Assembly: GCF_001460635.1 (NCBI RefSeq)
Contig: NZ_LN907858.1
Span: 620,001-684,000, forward strand
Length of the DNA: 64,000 nucleotides
DNA from: Helicobacter typhlonius
Lineage (GTDB): Bacteria; Campylobacterota; Campylobacteria; Campylobacterales; Helicobacteraceae
Direction of reading: 5' to 3'
Part shown: piece after piece, positions 44,641 to 53,634 of the stretch
Layout: each line of letters opens with the position of its first letter
Numbering within the stretch: the stretch's first letter is position 1
Program-made: the position numbers and the translations under genes
The notes under the pieces: generated by a model
Told to the model about the DNA's origin: nothing
What the model saw: the letters and a program-made list of their open reading frames with translations, nothing else
The model's database searches: none

Positions 44641-44773
44641 AGCTCTCTCCTATTGCCACCCCATAAGTCGCCACATCTCCAGCTATTCCTAATTCCCTCC
44701 TATGAATCGGAATCTTTTCAAACTCATTACAATGACATTCTAAACCTTTATAGATATTTTTCTTTTCACTCAT
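44633..44773 (-). CDS. N-terminal effector stub B (46 aa)
   Basis: Reads MSEKKNIYKGLECHCNEF, then RRELGIAGDVATYGVAI as in the amidase effector (44024), then GESYE-stop. Nearly identical at DNA level to codons 4-42 of that effector. Its last codons overlap the ATG of immunity-like protein 4. Confidence 0.6.
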   Translation of the reverse strand: MSEKKNIYKGLECHCNEFEKIPIHRRELGIAGDVATYGVAIGESYE

Positions 44774-45363
44774 TGTCTTACCTCCCGCAAAGTATCAATT
44801 TCGTCAAAATCAATATAATCACTTGGCAATCCTTCTTTGAAAAAAGAATTATTTTTGAAGCAATTATAATCATTTTGATTCATTTGTATTAAGCTATTTT
44901 TAATGTATGGTTTTATGGTTTCGTATATCTCTTGTATGTTGGTATTGCTAAAATCAATAAAAAAGTATTTTGGCAAAATAGCTTTGGTTGCTAGTTTTCG
45001 TATCGTGATAATGGTATCAAAGCTAATTTTAAGAATCTCATCTTCTTCGCATATGTAAAAACTTCCTAATGGCAAAATTATATCAGACCCTATATATTTT
45101 TTAAGAATAAAATTATTATGGGTAATTTGAATGGCTTTGAGATTAAGAGACAGGACAACACCAAATAAGTAATAAAGTATTATTAAAGCAATAAATACAA
45201 ATATCAAGAAATGTAATTTATCAAAATATACAAAAACAATATAGATAAGAAAACACGATACACAGAATCTAAAAAGAATACTCCATAAAAAGTTTATACA
45301 AAAAAAGAGATTTTTTGTTCTTTTTAACTCCCAAATAATTTCATCGTTAGTTTCCATACTCAT
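44770..45363 (-). CDS. array immunity-like membrane protein 5 (LPLG family)
   Basis: The 197-aa protein opens MSMETNDEIIWELKRTKN, has two membrane segments, FILKKYIGSDIILPLGSFYI, and a QMNQNDYNCFKNNS tail. Close paralog of 39114-39704, 5.6 kb away, so the unit was duplicated. ATGA overlap with stub C upstream and a 4-base overlap with stub B downstream. Confidence 0.55.
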   Translation of the reverse strand: MSMETNDEIIWELKRTKNLFFCINFLWSILFRFCVSCFLIYIVFVYFDKLHFLIFVFIALIILYYLFGVVLSLNLKAIQITHNNFILKKYIGSDIILPLGSFYICEEDEILKISFDTIITIRKLATKAILPKYFFIDFSNTNIQEIYETIKPYIKNSLIQMNQNDYNCFKNNSFFKEGLPSDYIDFDEIDTLREVRQ

Positions 45364-45491
45364 ACTTTACTCCCAATCGCCCCATAAGTCGCCACATTCC
45401 CAGCCATTCCTAGCTCTCGCCTATGAATTGGAATCTTTTCAAATTCACTGCAATGGCATTCTAAACCTTTATAGATGTGTTTATTTTCCAT
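45360..45491 (-). CDS. N-terminal effector stub C (43 aa)
   Basis: Reads MENKHIYKGLECHCSEFE, then RRELGMAGNVATYGAIGSKV and TGA, overlapping the next ATG by ATGA. Same origin as stubs A and B. Confidence 0.6.
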   Translation of the reverse strand: MENKHIYKGLECHCSEFEKIPIHRRELGMAGNVATYGAIGSKV

Positions 45492-46060
45492 TTTCTTTTT
45501 CCTTACGTAATCTCTCTATTTTATCAAAATCTATTCTAGAATCCATTTTACCATCAATATTAAGAGATATTTTGCATTCTATATACTCTTTCTCTTGTAG
45601 CCCTATCAAATAAGTCTCAATCTTTGGCAATAAATATGAATAAAGTTCCTCTAAATTACCACTTCCAAAAGCTAAAATAAATGATATTTTCTTATGATTT
45701 TTAGAGTCAATCCTATTAAAAGTTAGCACACTACTCATACCAAGTATGATAGCTCCCCACATCGATGAGTAAGTACTGATATATGAGACTTCTAAAGGTG
45801 CTATTATGGTTTTCCCTATGTATTTTTCAAAAACAATATCTTTTTTTGTGAGATAAAGTGCCTTTTGATTTAATAGCTTAATAAGTCTATATGACGGATA
45901 GAGACAGGCAGTAGCAGCCAAAAGAAGTAATAGGGTCATAAAAAAACTTGTATCGTTTTTACTTAAATAGAGGCTAGAACTCCTTATTTTTAATAGCATA
46001 AATACTATAACAAACAAGTGTTATACTAGAAATAAAAGTAAATAATGCTAATGACAACAT
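45481..46060 (-). pseudogene. array immunity-like membrane protein 6, frameshifted
   Basis: A frame from ATG 46060 reads MLSLALFTFISSITLVCYSIYAIKNKEF and stops. Another frame continues with YLSKNDTSFFMTLLLLLAATACLYPSYRL... to KEKENGK. Together they resemble immunity-like protein 1 (FFMTLLLLFASLACLYPPYRL, LEELYSYLLPKIE). The LPLG motif is degenerate (IIAPLEVSY). One frameshift near 45990 splits it. Confidence 0.5.
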
Positions 46061-46351
46061 TCACAATTCCACCTTAAAATATGTTTGTGTAGCCTTATCT
46101 TCAGGCACTTTTAACACATAGAATCCTTTATGAATTTTATCATTTGTTTTATCCTTAGAGAAGACTCTAAAGTTTAAGCCTTTGTTAAATCTCTTTTTAT
46201 AGTTTTGGTAGTCTTGGTTGATGATGTAGTATAAATTATATTTTTTACTATATTCAATGGTTCTATTCATATCTTGCTCCATTCTTTGTGTGTCCATACT
46301 AGCAAGTTTGGTAGTGATAAAATGTGGCAAGTCTTTGTATGCTTTATACAT
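46061..46351 (-). pseudogene. C-terminal fragment of a 735-aa-type effector
   Basis: The 96-aa ORF contains YYIINQDYQNYKKRFNKGLNFRVFSKD, matching the last 70 residues of the effector 46833-49040 (YYIINQNYQDYQTHFKFGLDYRIFSKN). It is a displaced toxin C-terminus from a related effector whose N-terminal part is gone. Confidence 0.55.
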
Positions 46352-46355
46352 AAGA

Positions 46356-46829
46356 TTATCTCGCTAATATTCCATTATTCATAATACTTTCTTTAAGCAT
46401 TGCTCCAAGTATTACAAATGGAGAGCAAGCCATTATATCCACTAGCAATAATCCAATCAACAATGAAGTCATAACAAATATAATAATATTTTGTGTCAAT
46501 CCAAAATGAATACCTAATGCGTTATTGCATAAATGAAATTTTAATAGCATTCCATAGATTTGTATTCCCCCACCACTTATAAATGTCAGCAAAATCAAAA
46601 AAAATGCCCTTATGCCTTCTTTGGTATATATAATGATTGCGTAATACAAACACACAGCTACTATTCCGAATATACAGCCAAATAAAAAACTTTTACAAGC
46701 AAAGATTCTATAAAAAAAAGCTATTTGATTGATGTATTTTACTACAAAGAATGCCATAAAGAAATAAAATATCCAGCCCATTAGTAAGATGAAATAATTT
46801 TGATAGATATGAAAATAAATAAAACTCAT
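46356..46829 (-). CDS. multi-pass membrane protein, presumed immunity to the 735-aa effector
   Basis: The 157-aa, very hydrophobic protein has four to five membrane segments (e.g. NYFILLMGWIFYFFMAFF, FLFGCIFGIVAVCLYYAIIIY, GGGIQIYGMLL, IIIFVMTSLLIGLLLVDIM). Unrelated to the LPLG family. It begins 3 bases after the 735-aa effector stop, the normal place of a cognate immunity gene, which would suit a membrane-acting toxin. Confidence 0.5.
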   Translation of the reverse strand: MSFIYFHIYQNYFILLMGWIFYFFMAFFVVKYINQIAFFYRIFACKSFLFGCIFGIVAVCLYYAIIIYTKEGIRAFFLILLTFISGGGIQIYGMLLKFHLCNNALGIHFGLTQNIIIFVMTSLLIGLLLVDIMACSPFVILGAMLKESIMNNGILAR

Positions 46830-46832
46830 AAT

Positions 46833-49040
46833 CTACCTAACTTCAAAGATAATTTTTAAATCTTCGTTTTTTATTATTTCTATTACCTTAGCATTCTTAC
46901 TAAAGATTCTATAATCTAGTCCAAATTTAAAATGAGTTTGATAGTCTTGGTAGTTTTGATTGATGATGTAATATTTGTTTTGTTGTGCTGATTGTTTGAT
47001 GATAGCTTCTGTAACATAGTGCATTGATTGCTCATATCTAGGAATATCATTTAAAGTTTGTGGAGCACTTAAAAAAACAGAAGCAATCGGCACTGCTGGT
47101 TTGCCATAACTCAACAAATGCTCCATTGAACGATACTGATTGAAAGCCACTTCATTATAGTCCCACATACCCACAGGCTGATAAGGTTCATCACTAAAAT
47201 CAAAGCTATCATAGATATAGCAAAGTAATTCATCAATAAAGCATTCTAAATAATTAACTTGTTGCTTATTTCTTTTAATAGTAATTTTATAAGGCAGATA
47301 AAAGATACTAAATTTCCCTGTAATTGCATAAAGGGCTATGGTGCTTTTAGAATAGGGAAAATTATTAGTAAGATTTGCAAATTGCTCTTCTGAAGTAATT
47401 TTCATAAAATAAATCATTAACTCATACAAACTAGCATTCCTCATATCCACTCCCATATACTTAGCAAAAGTTTCATTTTGAATAGGATAGCTTTGTAGAT
47501 GTAGTCTAGCAAATTCGTGTGGTTTGCAGTCTGTGAGGAGCTTAAGGCGTTGATTATTATATATAAATTCTTTTTTACTATCTTTTATAATATTTGTATC
47601 TATTGGAATAAGAGCAGTGCAATCACGAGCTTCAAGTTTATTTTGATGCAGATTTTCTCTCTCTTGCATCTTATCCAAGATAAGAGCAACGAGAAACTCT
47701 TTTTCTGCTAGGTTATCATTATGAAATACATTGGCTATTTCTTGTTTTTGTATGGTGTTTTGGAGAAAATATTTTATTTCGTTTTTAAAGTTTTCTGTAA
47801 TAATATGCGCAGCATTCTCTTGAATATAAGTTGTGCTATTTTGTCTCTTGCCTAGAATCTTAGATTCTAAATCCTTTATCATAGGAAACTTAAGATAAAG
47901 ATTATCCCAATCTAGTTCAGCATAATATTCTATTGAATCTCCAATATGTTGTTTGTAGGTAAGCTTTTTTAGGTTTATCTCATCAAAATTACTTAAAATC
48001 CCATACAAACTACTATCATCAATGATTATATCTTTGCTGCTTGCATAACGCAAACCTTTATTTGCGGCATACTTATCTTTTGTTTTAAAATTGTTTGGTA
48101 TTTGGGGATTATCGTGCCATAGCCTTTGTAAAAGGTAACTTGTTCCCCAGCCCAAAACCTTAGCTTGGGCATTTAAGGCTTGCATTTCTTGAGAAAACTT
48201 TTGCTCTCCTTGAGTAAGAGTAGTATTTTTATTTGCTCTTAGCACTTCTGCGTGTGTGCCATCAATGACGATTTGAGGATAATCATTTACTTTTATAATT
48301 TGGCATACTTTCCAATGAGGATTGTGTTTGTAAGCAAAAATCGCGACACTTTCATTTAGCCACTTCTGCGGTATGTTAAGACTTATACTATCAGTTTTTG
48401 GAAGTTGCAGTGTATCGTTTAAAGGTTTATCAAGTTTTTGAGTTGTAGGTATATCTGTTGGCATATAAGAATCCAAATCACTAAATAAAATGTAATCTAC
48501 ATCTGTTGCTTTGCCTTGTTTGTCATAATCATTCATAGTTTGTTTTTTATATCCCCATTTTATTTCGTTGGGTTTTATTTTGTTTGTATCATATTCCGCT
48601 TTAAACATTATCTTATCATTTGGTTTATAAAAGTTTTTTGTAATGGTAAGTCCAATGTCTTTTAATAGAAACTTATTATCTATAATGACTTTTTGCACAG
48701 CAAAGTCTGATATTTTAGACTCAAATGTAGCGCGACATAAACGCCCATACTCATAACTTCTACATATTCTCCTATAATTATCTTTTGGTTTTATCTGATA
48801 GTCTGGATGATTTATTCTAATTTCAAAACTTTGTGTATTTTCTCGTAGTTTTTCTGTTTTGTCAAATACGATTTCTCCATTTATATTTGTTTTTTCATTA
48901 AGTGCAACATCATATTTTTCTGTATTTTTTATGCCAATAAGTCTTATTTCCGCATCTTTAATGGGATTGTTTTTAGAATCTATAATTTGTATTCTTAATG
49001 TATCTTTGCTATACTCTTGAGTGTTTTCTTTATTTAACAT
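46833..49040 (-). CDS. large polymorphic effector of unknown activity (735 aa)
   Basis: The N-terminus (about 5-105) looks like a carboxypeptidase-regulatory/Ig-like beta sandwich (LRIQIIDSKNNPIKDAEIRLIG...INGEIVF), a module common in T6SS cargo. About 105-290 is a further beta domain (KFLLKDIGLTITKNFYKPNDKIMF...). The remaining 430 residues are helical and unrecognised. The C-terminal 70 residues recur in 46061-46351. It follows the VgrG gene 49117-50166 and precedes a membrane protein gene, giving a VgrG-effector-immunity cassette. Confidence 0.6.
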   Translation of the reverse strand: MLNKENTQEYSKDTLRIQIIDSKNNPIKDAEIRLIGIKNTEKYDVALNEKTNINGEIVFDKTEKLRENTQSFEIRINHPDYQIKPKDNYRRICRSYEYGRLCRATFESKISDFAVQKVIIDNKFLLKDIGLTITKNFYKPNDKIMFKAEYDTNKIKPNEIKWGYKKQTMNDYDKQGKATDVDYILFSDLDSYMPTDIPTTQKLDKPLNDTLQLPKTDSISLNIPQKWLNESVAIFAYKHNPHWKVCQIIKVNDYPQIVIDGTHAEVLRANKNTTLTQGEQKFSQEMQALNAQAKVLGWGTSYLLQRLWHDNPQIPNNFKTKDKYAANKGLRYASSKDIIIDDSSLYGILSNFDEINLKKLTYKQHIGDSIEYYAELDWDNLYLKFPMIKDLESKILGKRQNSTTYIQENAAHIITENFKNEIKYFLQNTIQKQEIANVFHNDNLAEKEFLVALILDKMQERENLHQNKLEARDCTALIPIDTNIIKDSKKEFIYNNQRLKLLTDCKPHEFARLHLQSYPIQNETFAKYMGVDMRNASLYELMIYFMKITSEEQFANLTNNFPYSKSTIALYAITGKFSIFYLPYKITIKRNKQQVNYLECFIDELLCYIYDSFDFSDEPYQPVGMWDYNEVAFNQYRSMEHLLSYGKPAVPIASVFLSAPQTLNDIPRYEQSMHYVTEAIIKQSAQQNKYYIINQNYQDYQTHFKFGLDYRIFSKNAKVIEIIKNEDLKIIFEVR

Positions 49041-49116
49041 TTGTTATTTCCCGCCAATTCCTCATCAAGCAATATTAAAGGCCTATTTTAAGATTTTTTA
49101 AACCTTTCTTCACTCC

Positions 49117-50166
49117 TCACTCCGCCTTTACCTCCCCACCTTTAACGACTAATCCTTTAGAATCTATGACTACTTCTACTCCACCAGCTTTAAAAATGAT
49201 TGTATCGCTTGTGGCATAAATAACAGTTTCATTAATCTTTAGATTAATGGCATTACCAGCATTAATAGCGTAATCACTCGTTGCTTCTGATAAAATATTA
49301 TCAGCTATAAAAGTAGCATTTTCATCTGTTTCAAGTCCCATAGAGGCATTAGATGTAAGTAAGAGATTCCCTTTAGTCCTAAGTGTAGTTTCATTAGTGG
49401 ATTCTATGTTAATGGAATCTTGAACTTGTAAATGATATTCCCCCTCCACCACCTCTCTCTTATTCCCCCCTACATTCCTACTCTCATCTTGTTTGATACT
49501 TGTATTGAGATTTGCTTGTATCTCCACCTCCTTATCCTCTCCTACATATTCACTACTATCCTTTGCTACTCTTAGTTTATTGCTTGCTCCTATGTTAAGA
49601 GTATGGCTTAATCCTACAATGGTATCTTTAGATAAAGCTACATTGGTATTATATTCTCCTCCAATACTTACAATCTTTGCTAAATCTATGGTTTGAGTAT
49701 GAATCTTTTTAATCCTTTCATTATAAGTTCCCTCTACTTGAGATTCTTTATTGTTTTGTATGGTTTGGAGAAAGTTATGCTTAATGAGTTCTTCATAATC
49801 TTTTTGTGCTTGAAGATAGATGTGTTCTTGTTCTTTGAGATTAGAGAGCGTGATTTCATTGAATCCAGATTCTATGAGATTGTGATGAGAGTTTGTATTC
49901 TCTGCTTGCAATGCACTGCTATTATTAAGAGTTCTTGCACTTAAACTTGTTTGATGAGCATTTAAAGGGAGGGGAGGTAAGGCAGGATTACTTTGGTTAT
50001 AAAGACTACCGCTGATATAAGGCTTATCTATATCCTCATCAAAGAAACTCACAATCACTTCATCTCCCACTCTTGGAGTATGATAAAAACCTGAACTTGC
50101 ACTTGCAATAGGAGAGCTTACTCTAAGATAAGGAGAGTAATGATAGGGGAGAGGAGAAATGCTCAT
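49117..50166 (-). pseudogene. vgrG: VgrG, N-terminally truncated (tail copy 3)
   Basis: The 349-aa ORF starts inside the VgrG OB-fold (TPRVGDEVIVSFFDEDIDKPYISGSLYNQ) and runs through the gp5-like beta-helix (SIGGEYNTNVALSKDTI, NVGGNKREVVEG) to KAGGVEVVIDSKGLVVKGGEVKAE. The frame is open upstream of the ATG for about 20 codons (NPLRQTHSQGRF, a VgrG motif) and then meets a TAA. The whole gp27-like base domain is missing, so it should not form a normal spike alone, although the Met at 50166 allows a shortened product. Confidence 0.75.
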
Positions 50167-50430
50167 TGAGAATCTACCTTGACTATGAGTTTGCCTGAGG
50201 GGATTAATAATAACATAGTTGTTTGTTCCTTAAATGTTTTTTACAGCCCATTTGCTCTTTCCAAAATCTTTTGTATTTTTGGCTGATTATAATCTGTGCC
50301 AAAGTCAAAAATTTTACTTATAAGATGACAAATTTCTAATTTTTGTTATGATAACCTAATCAAGATTGTATTCCTTTAGTAACACATTAATTTCATCATC
50401 AAACCATTCATTGAAATTTGATTGTATTGC
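50167..50430 (-). other. gap with decayed coding remnants
   Basis: This 264-bp gap holds no intact gene. The first ~60 bases are the VgrG frame extension. Beyond lie two short minus-strand pieces in different frames, NFNEWFDDEINVLLKEYNLD-stop and FDFGTDYNQPKIQKILERANGL-stop, which look like one small gene split by a frameshift. Confidence 0.45.
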
Positions 50431-51312
50431 TCATTGGTTTTCACACCTATAATCTACTTGACTTTCATGGATTACACCATAGATTGCCTTGCTTGTGTCT
50501 TTTGCTTCTGGTGGGATATAAGCTACTTTTAGCCATTTAGGATTGGTAGAATCTTGTCCTAAATTTAGTATTAAACCTTTATTCTCTTTGTATTCACAAG
50601 GCTCTAGTATATCAGTTTTTTGAATCTGTGTTAGAATCTTGCCATTTGGAGATTGGCGTAGATTAATGTAGGAGTCTTTGGAGATAGGAAATAAAAGTAA
50701 CTGTTCTTGAAAATAACTATATGCCATTCCTTTAGATAAAAACCACCTTTTTGAATTGCTTAAAAGCTTGAGAGATTGGGGTTTGATTTTTGCATATACA
50801 CCATTATCAAAACTTGTATCACCTTCATTCACAGCATAATAGTCTTGTAGCGTTATCATAGCACGAATCGCGATGCCTCCTAAAATATCCTTATCATTTA
50901 TGCTAATATTATCTCCAAAGATTTGTTTTGCTTCAATAAAATCATCATCTTTCATATCAGCTATTAAGCGGATACCTGTATAATATTCATAATCCTCATC
51001 ACCATAATATGGTAGAGGACTAGATGCCTGTATATCTGGATAAAAGGTCAAACTTTGAAACAAGTTTCCTTCATTTTCTTGATGCAAATACATTTGTATA
51101 ACACCACTTAGTGTTATTTCTCCATTATAGTTTATTCTTACTATCCCTCTTTTATCTCTGTCATCAATATTTTTTTGGGTTAAGGCTGAATGATATGCAG
51201 TGTTTTGATGTCTCAAGCTATTAATAACCGCTATCTCATCGTTAGCATAAATATAATTACACAGAAGCAAAATCAAGATATATCTGATTATAAAATAAGA
51301 TATTGTTTTCAC
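50431..51312 (-). CDS. exported protein with SH3-like C-terminus, presumed periplasmic immunity protein
   Basis: The 293-aa protein has a signal peptide (YFIIRYILILLLCNYIYA). The C-terminal 80 residues (YINLRQSPNGKILTQIQKTD...PKWLKVAYI) fit a bacterial SH3-like domain, which often binds peptidoglycan. It starts one base after the DUF5675-like effector's stop, so a cognate periplasmic immunity role is likely. The N-terminal two thirds are unrecognised. Confidence 0.55.
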   Translation of the reverse strand: MKTISYFIIRYILILLLCNYIYANDEIAVINSLRHQNTAYHSALTQKNIDDRDKRGIVRINYNGEITLSGVIQMYLHQENEGNLFQSLTFYPDIQASSPLPYYGDEDYEYYTGIRLIADMKDDDFIEAKQIFGDNISINDKDILGGIAIRAMITLQDYYAVNEGDTSFDNGVYAKIKPQSLKLLSNSKRWFLSKGMAYSYFQEQLLLFPISKDSYINLRQSPNGKILTQIQKTDILEPCEYKENKGLILNLGQDSTNPKWLKVAYIPPEAKDTSKAIYGVIHESQVDYRCENQ

Positions 51313-51313
51313 T

Positions 51314-52813
51314 TTATTTCTCCCACTTGGTGATTTTATTCTTAGGATAGATTTTAATGTTTTCTTCTTTGATTTTTACTATAAAATTTCTAATAGTACT
51401 CTGTGATTCGCCTTTGGCATAATTTCGGTATGCTTCTATATCGTGTTCAATCAAAAGTTTTATAACTTGCATAGTCTTTAGCAATGTTTCTTGATACAGC
51501 CCATTGTTATTTTTGTGTCCTTTAGGCTCAACTTCATTTTCAAGTTCTCCTGGTAATAAACATCCCTCGCTCCAAATTCCATTATCGCCATTGTGTATTA
51601 ATATACCGCTTCTGCTACCCATATCAGTTCCATTAATGGCTTTAAGTTCGGGCATTATGTGAGAATGCGTATCCCAATCGTGTTGCTTTTTAAAATTATC
51701 CGTTTTGTCGTGTAAAAGTTCTTTTCTGTTGTTGTCATATGTTTGATTTTTGCCTTTATTAATGCTATGTGGATTTATTGAAAAATCTCTAACATCATTT
51801 TTTAAACAAATACCATTTAATTTTAATAAGTCGATAAACTCTAAATCTATTGCACTTCTTGCATAAACTTGCTTTGTTGAATACTTCCAAAATACCTTAT
51901 ACTCTCCAGCAGGTATCCTTGTATCACTTCCTTCAATTTTTTGTTGTTGCTCTGGAGCTAGATTATGTCCTTTACGATTAGGGTGCGGATTAGTTACCGC
52001 TGGTTCCACAATTCCCCCATTTAATAGTTCTACATTATTTTTTAATAGCTTAAATTCACTAATGGTAGCCCATTTGTTAGTATTGTTATCTCCCCTATAC
52101 TCCCACTTCCTCACTACTTCTAATACCATTTCTCCTTTCCCCACCTCCACCTTTACACCTTGATATTCCTTTTCCTCTGTAAGTTCAAGTATTGTTTTTA
52201 TTTCTTCTCCAAATTCTTGTGCAGAAACTTTCTTTGTAAAAGTATAATTCCCACCCTTTTTGTCGGCAGAGCTTAGAGATACTACCGCTACATTACCTTT
52301 AGTGTGAATTTCACTTGTGCTAAAATCATTACTTAGATTCTGTGTTGCTATAATGAGCTTGGTTGTTCTTTTAAAAAAGTTTGAGTCCTCATCTTGTATG
52401 AGGTCAAAGCTGAAATTTACACGATAAGTATCATCTGTGTTTTTTTGGATAGAAGTATTCTCATATATTATTCTATTTTCACAATTATGTAGATAGAGGG
52501 TATAATCCTCTGCTATATCAAGATTCTTTCCATTTTTATCTAAAAGTGTAAGGTTATTGATTGTTAGAGCAAAGTTACCATTGTGGGAAGTGGGTAGTTC
52601 TTTATTATCTTGCAATTTTAGCTGAATATCTAGCATTTGTGAGGGTGAATCTTTTAAGATTCTATACTCATTCTCTTTAGCAAAGTTATAGAGTTCTATT
52701 GCCTGCTCTCTTTTGTCTTTGAGGGATACTTTTAGCACTCCATCATTTTTAGAGATAGTATATAAGATATTATTATGTGAGGCTTTAGCTTTCATCGGTT
52801 GATTTGTCCTCAT
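51314..52813 (-). CDS. DUF5675-like polymorphic effector (499 aa)
   Basis: Residues about 15-215 are a domain shared with the 903-aa effector (ISKNDGVLKVSLKDKREQAIEL... to TKGNVAVVSLSSADK). The C-terminal half resembles DUF5675: RIPAGEYKVFW, then GSRSGILIHNGDNGIWSEGCLLPG. The latter recalls the His...Cys pattern of L,D-transpeptidase-like folds. Presumed periplasmic cell-wall target because its neighbour is exported. It lacks the lysozyme part of its larger relative, so it may be a recombinant. Confidence 0.6.
   Translation of the reverse strand: MRTNQPMKAKASHNNILYTISKNDGVLKVSLKDKREQAIELYNFAKENEYRILKDSPSQMLDIQLKLQDNKELPTSHNGNFALTINNLTLLDKNGKNLDIAEDYTLYLHNCENRIIYENTSIQKNTDDTYRVNFSFDLIQDEDSNFFKRTTKLIIATQNLSNDFSTSEIHTKGNVAVVSLSSADKKGGNYTFTKKVSAQEFGEEIKTILELTEEKEYQGVKVEVGKGEMVLEVVRKWEYRGDNNTNKWATISEFKLLKNNVELLNGGIVEPAVTNPHPNRKGHNLAPEQQQKIEGSDTRIPAGEYKVFWKYSTKQVYARSAIDLEFIDLLKLNGICLKNDVRDFSINPHSINKGKNQTYDNNRKELLHDKTDNFKKQHDWDTHSHIMPELKAINGTDMGSRSGILIHNGDNGIWSEGCLLPGELENEVEPKGHKNNNGLYQETLLKTMQVIKLLIEHDIEAYRNYAKGESQSTIRNFIVKIKEENIKIYPKNKITKWEK
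52571..52756 (-). repeat. 186-bp perfect repeat, copy 1
   Basis: Identical by eye to 54760-54945; encodes the ISKNDGVLKV...TSHNGNF region shared by two effectors. Confidence 0.88.
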
Positions 52814-52832
52814 TATTTATTTGCTTATTGCT

Positions 52833-53618
52833 TTATCTATTTATCTGTCCTATCCACCTAATAACATTACCTTGAGAATCTATTTCTACTTCTAAGTCTT
52901 TGTATTTATTATAGAATCTAGGGGATAGGATTTCGTTGAAGTATTTTGTGCCTTTTTGTGTGCGGGTTACCCAAATATTATATTGACTCCAATGCTTTGG
53001 AGTATCCCAAGAAGTAGGGCTATACATTGTGCTATAACCACAAGGTATTTTCATTTTTTCTTTTTTATTATAATATCTGGGACAATCTTGCACACTATAT
53101 TCTTTACCATTATAGATTAAAATGTCCTCATCATCAAACTTTTGAAAAGCATATTTATAAAAATAATTATCCCTAAAATACTTCCAAGCTTCATATTTAT
53201 TTGCTTTATATTCTGACAAATAGACATCTTTGTATTCTTTTTCTTTAATTTCCTCCTCTGCCACAAAATCTACATATCCAGCAAGAAACAATTCCCCCAA
53301 AATACTGATATACTCACTCTCAAAGCTTGGGATAGGCTCATTAAAACAAACTCCATTTTTGCCATATCCTTTGCTATCCTTACTAAGTGGAAACCAAAGA
53401 ATTTCATCACATTCTCTTAATCTATTTTCGGAGCATATCATACACATCAGCACATATTCCAATAACTCTAAAATATTTGTCTTTTTTGCCTGTGGATAGA
53501 GTTTTAAAAAAACATTAATTAAATTTTCCCAACCCTCCTCATAACTTACCTTAAATTCGTAACTATCTTTTTCCATAAAGACTTGATAGCCCAAACCATA
53601 AATTAACTTTACTTTCAT
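52833..53618 (-). CDS. cytosolic protein, presumed immunity to the 903-aa effector's C-terminal toxin
   Basis: The 261-aa, acidic/aromatic protein has no signal peptide or membrane segment. It opens MKVKLIYGLGYQVFMEKDSYEF and ends VEIDSQGNVIRWIGQINR. No family recognised. It starts 16 bases after the stop of the 903-aa effector, the usual immunity position. A cytosolic location would fit a nuclease-like toxin tail. Confidence 0.5.
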   Translation of the reverse strand: MKVKLIYGLGYQVFMEKDSYEFKVSYEEGWENLINVFLKLYPQAKKTNILELLEYVLMCMICSENRLRECDEILWFPLSKDSKGYGKNGVCFNEPIPSFESEYISILGELFLAGYVDFVAEEEIKEKEYKDVYLSEYKANKYEAWKYFRDNYFYKYAFQKFDDEDILIYNGKEYSVQDCPRYYNKKEKMKIPCGYSTMYSPTSWDTPKHWSQYNIWVTRTQKGTKYFNEILSPRFYNKYKDLEVEIDSQGNVIRWIGQINR

Positions 53619-53634
53619 TGTGATGCCTTGAATT

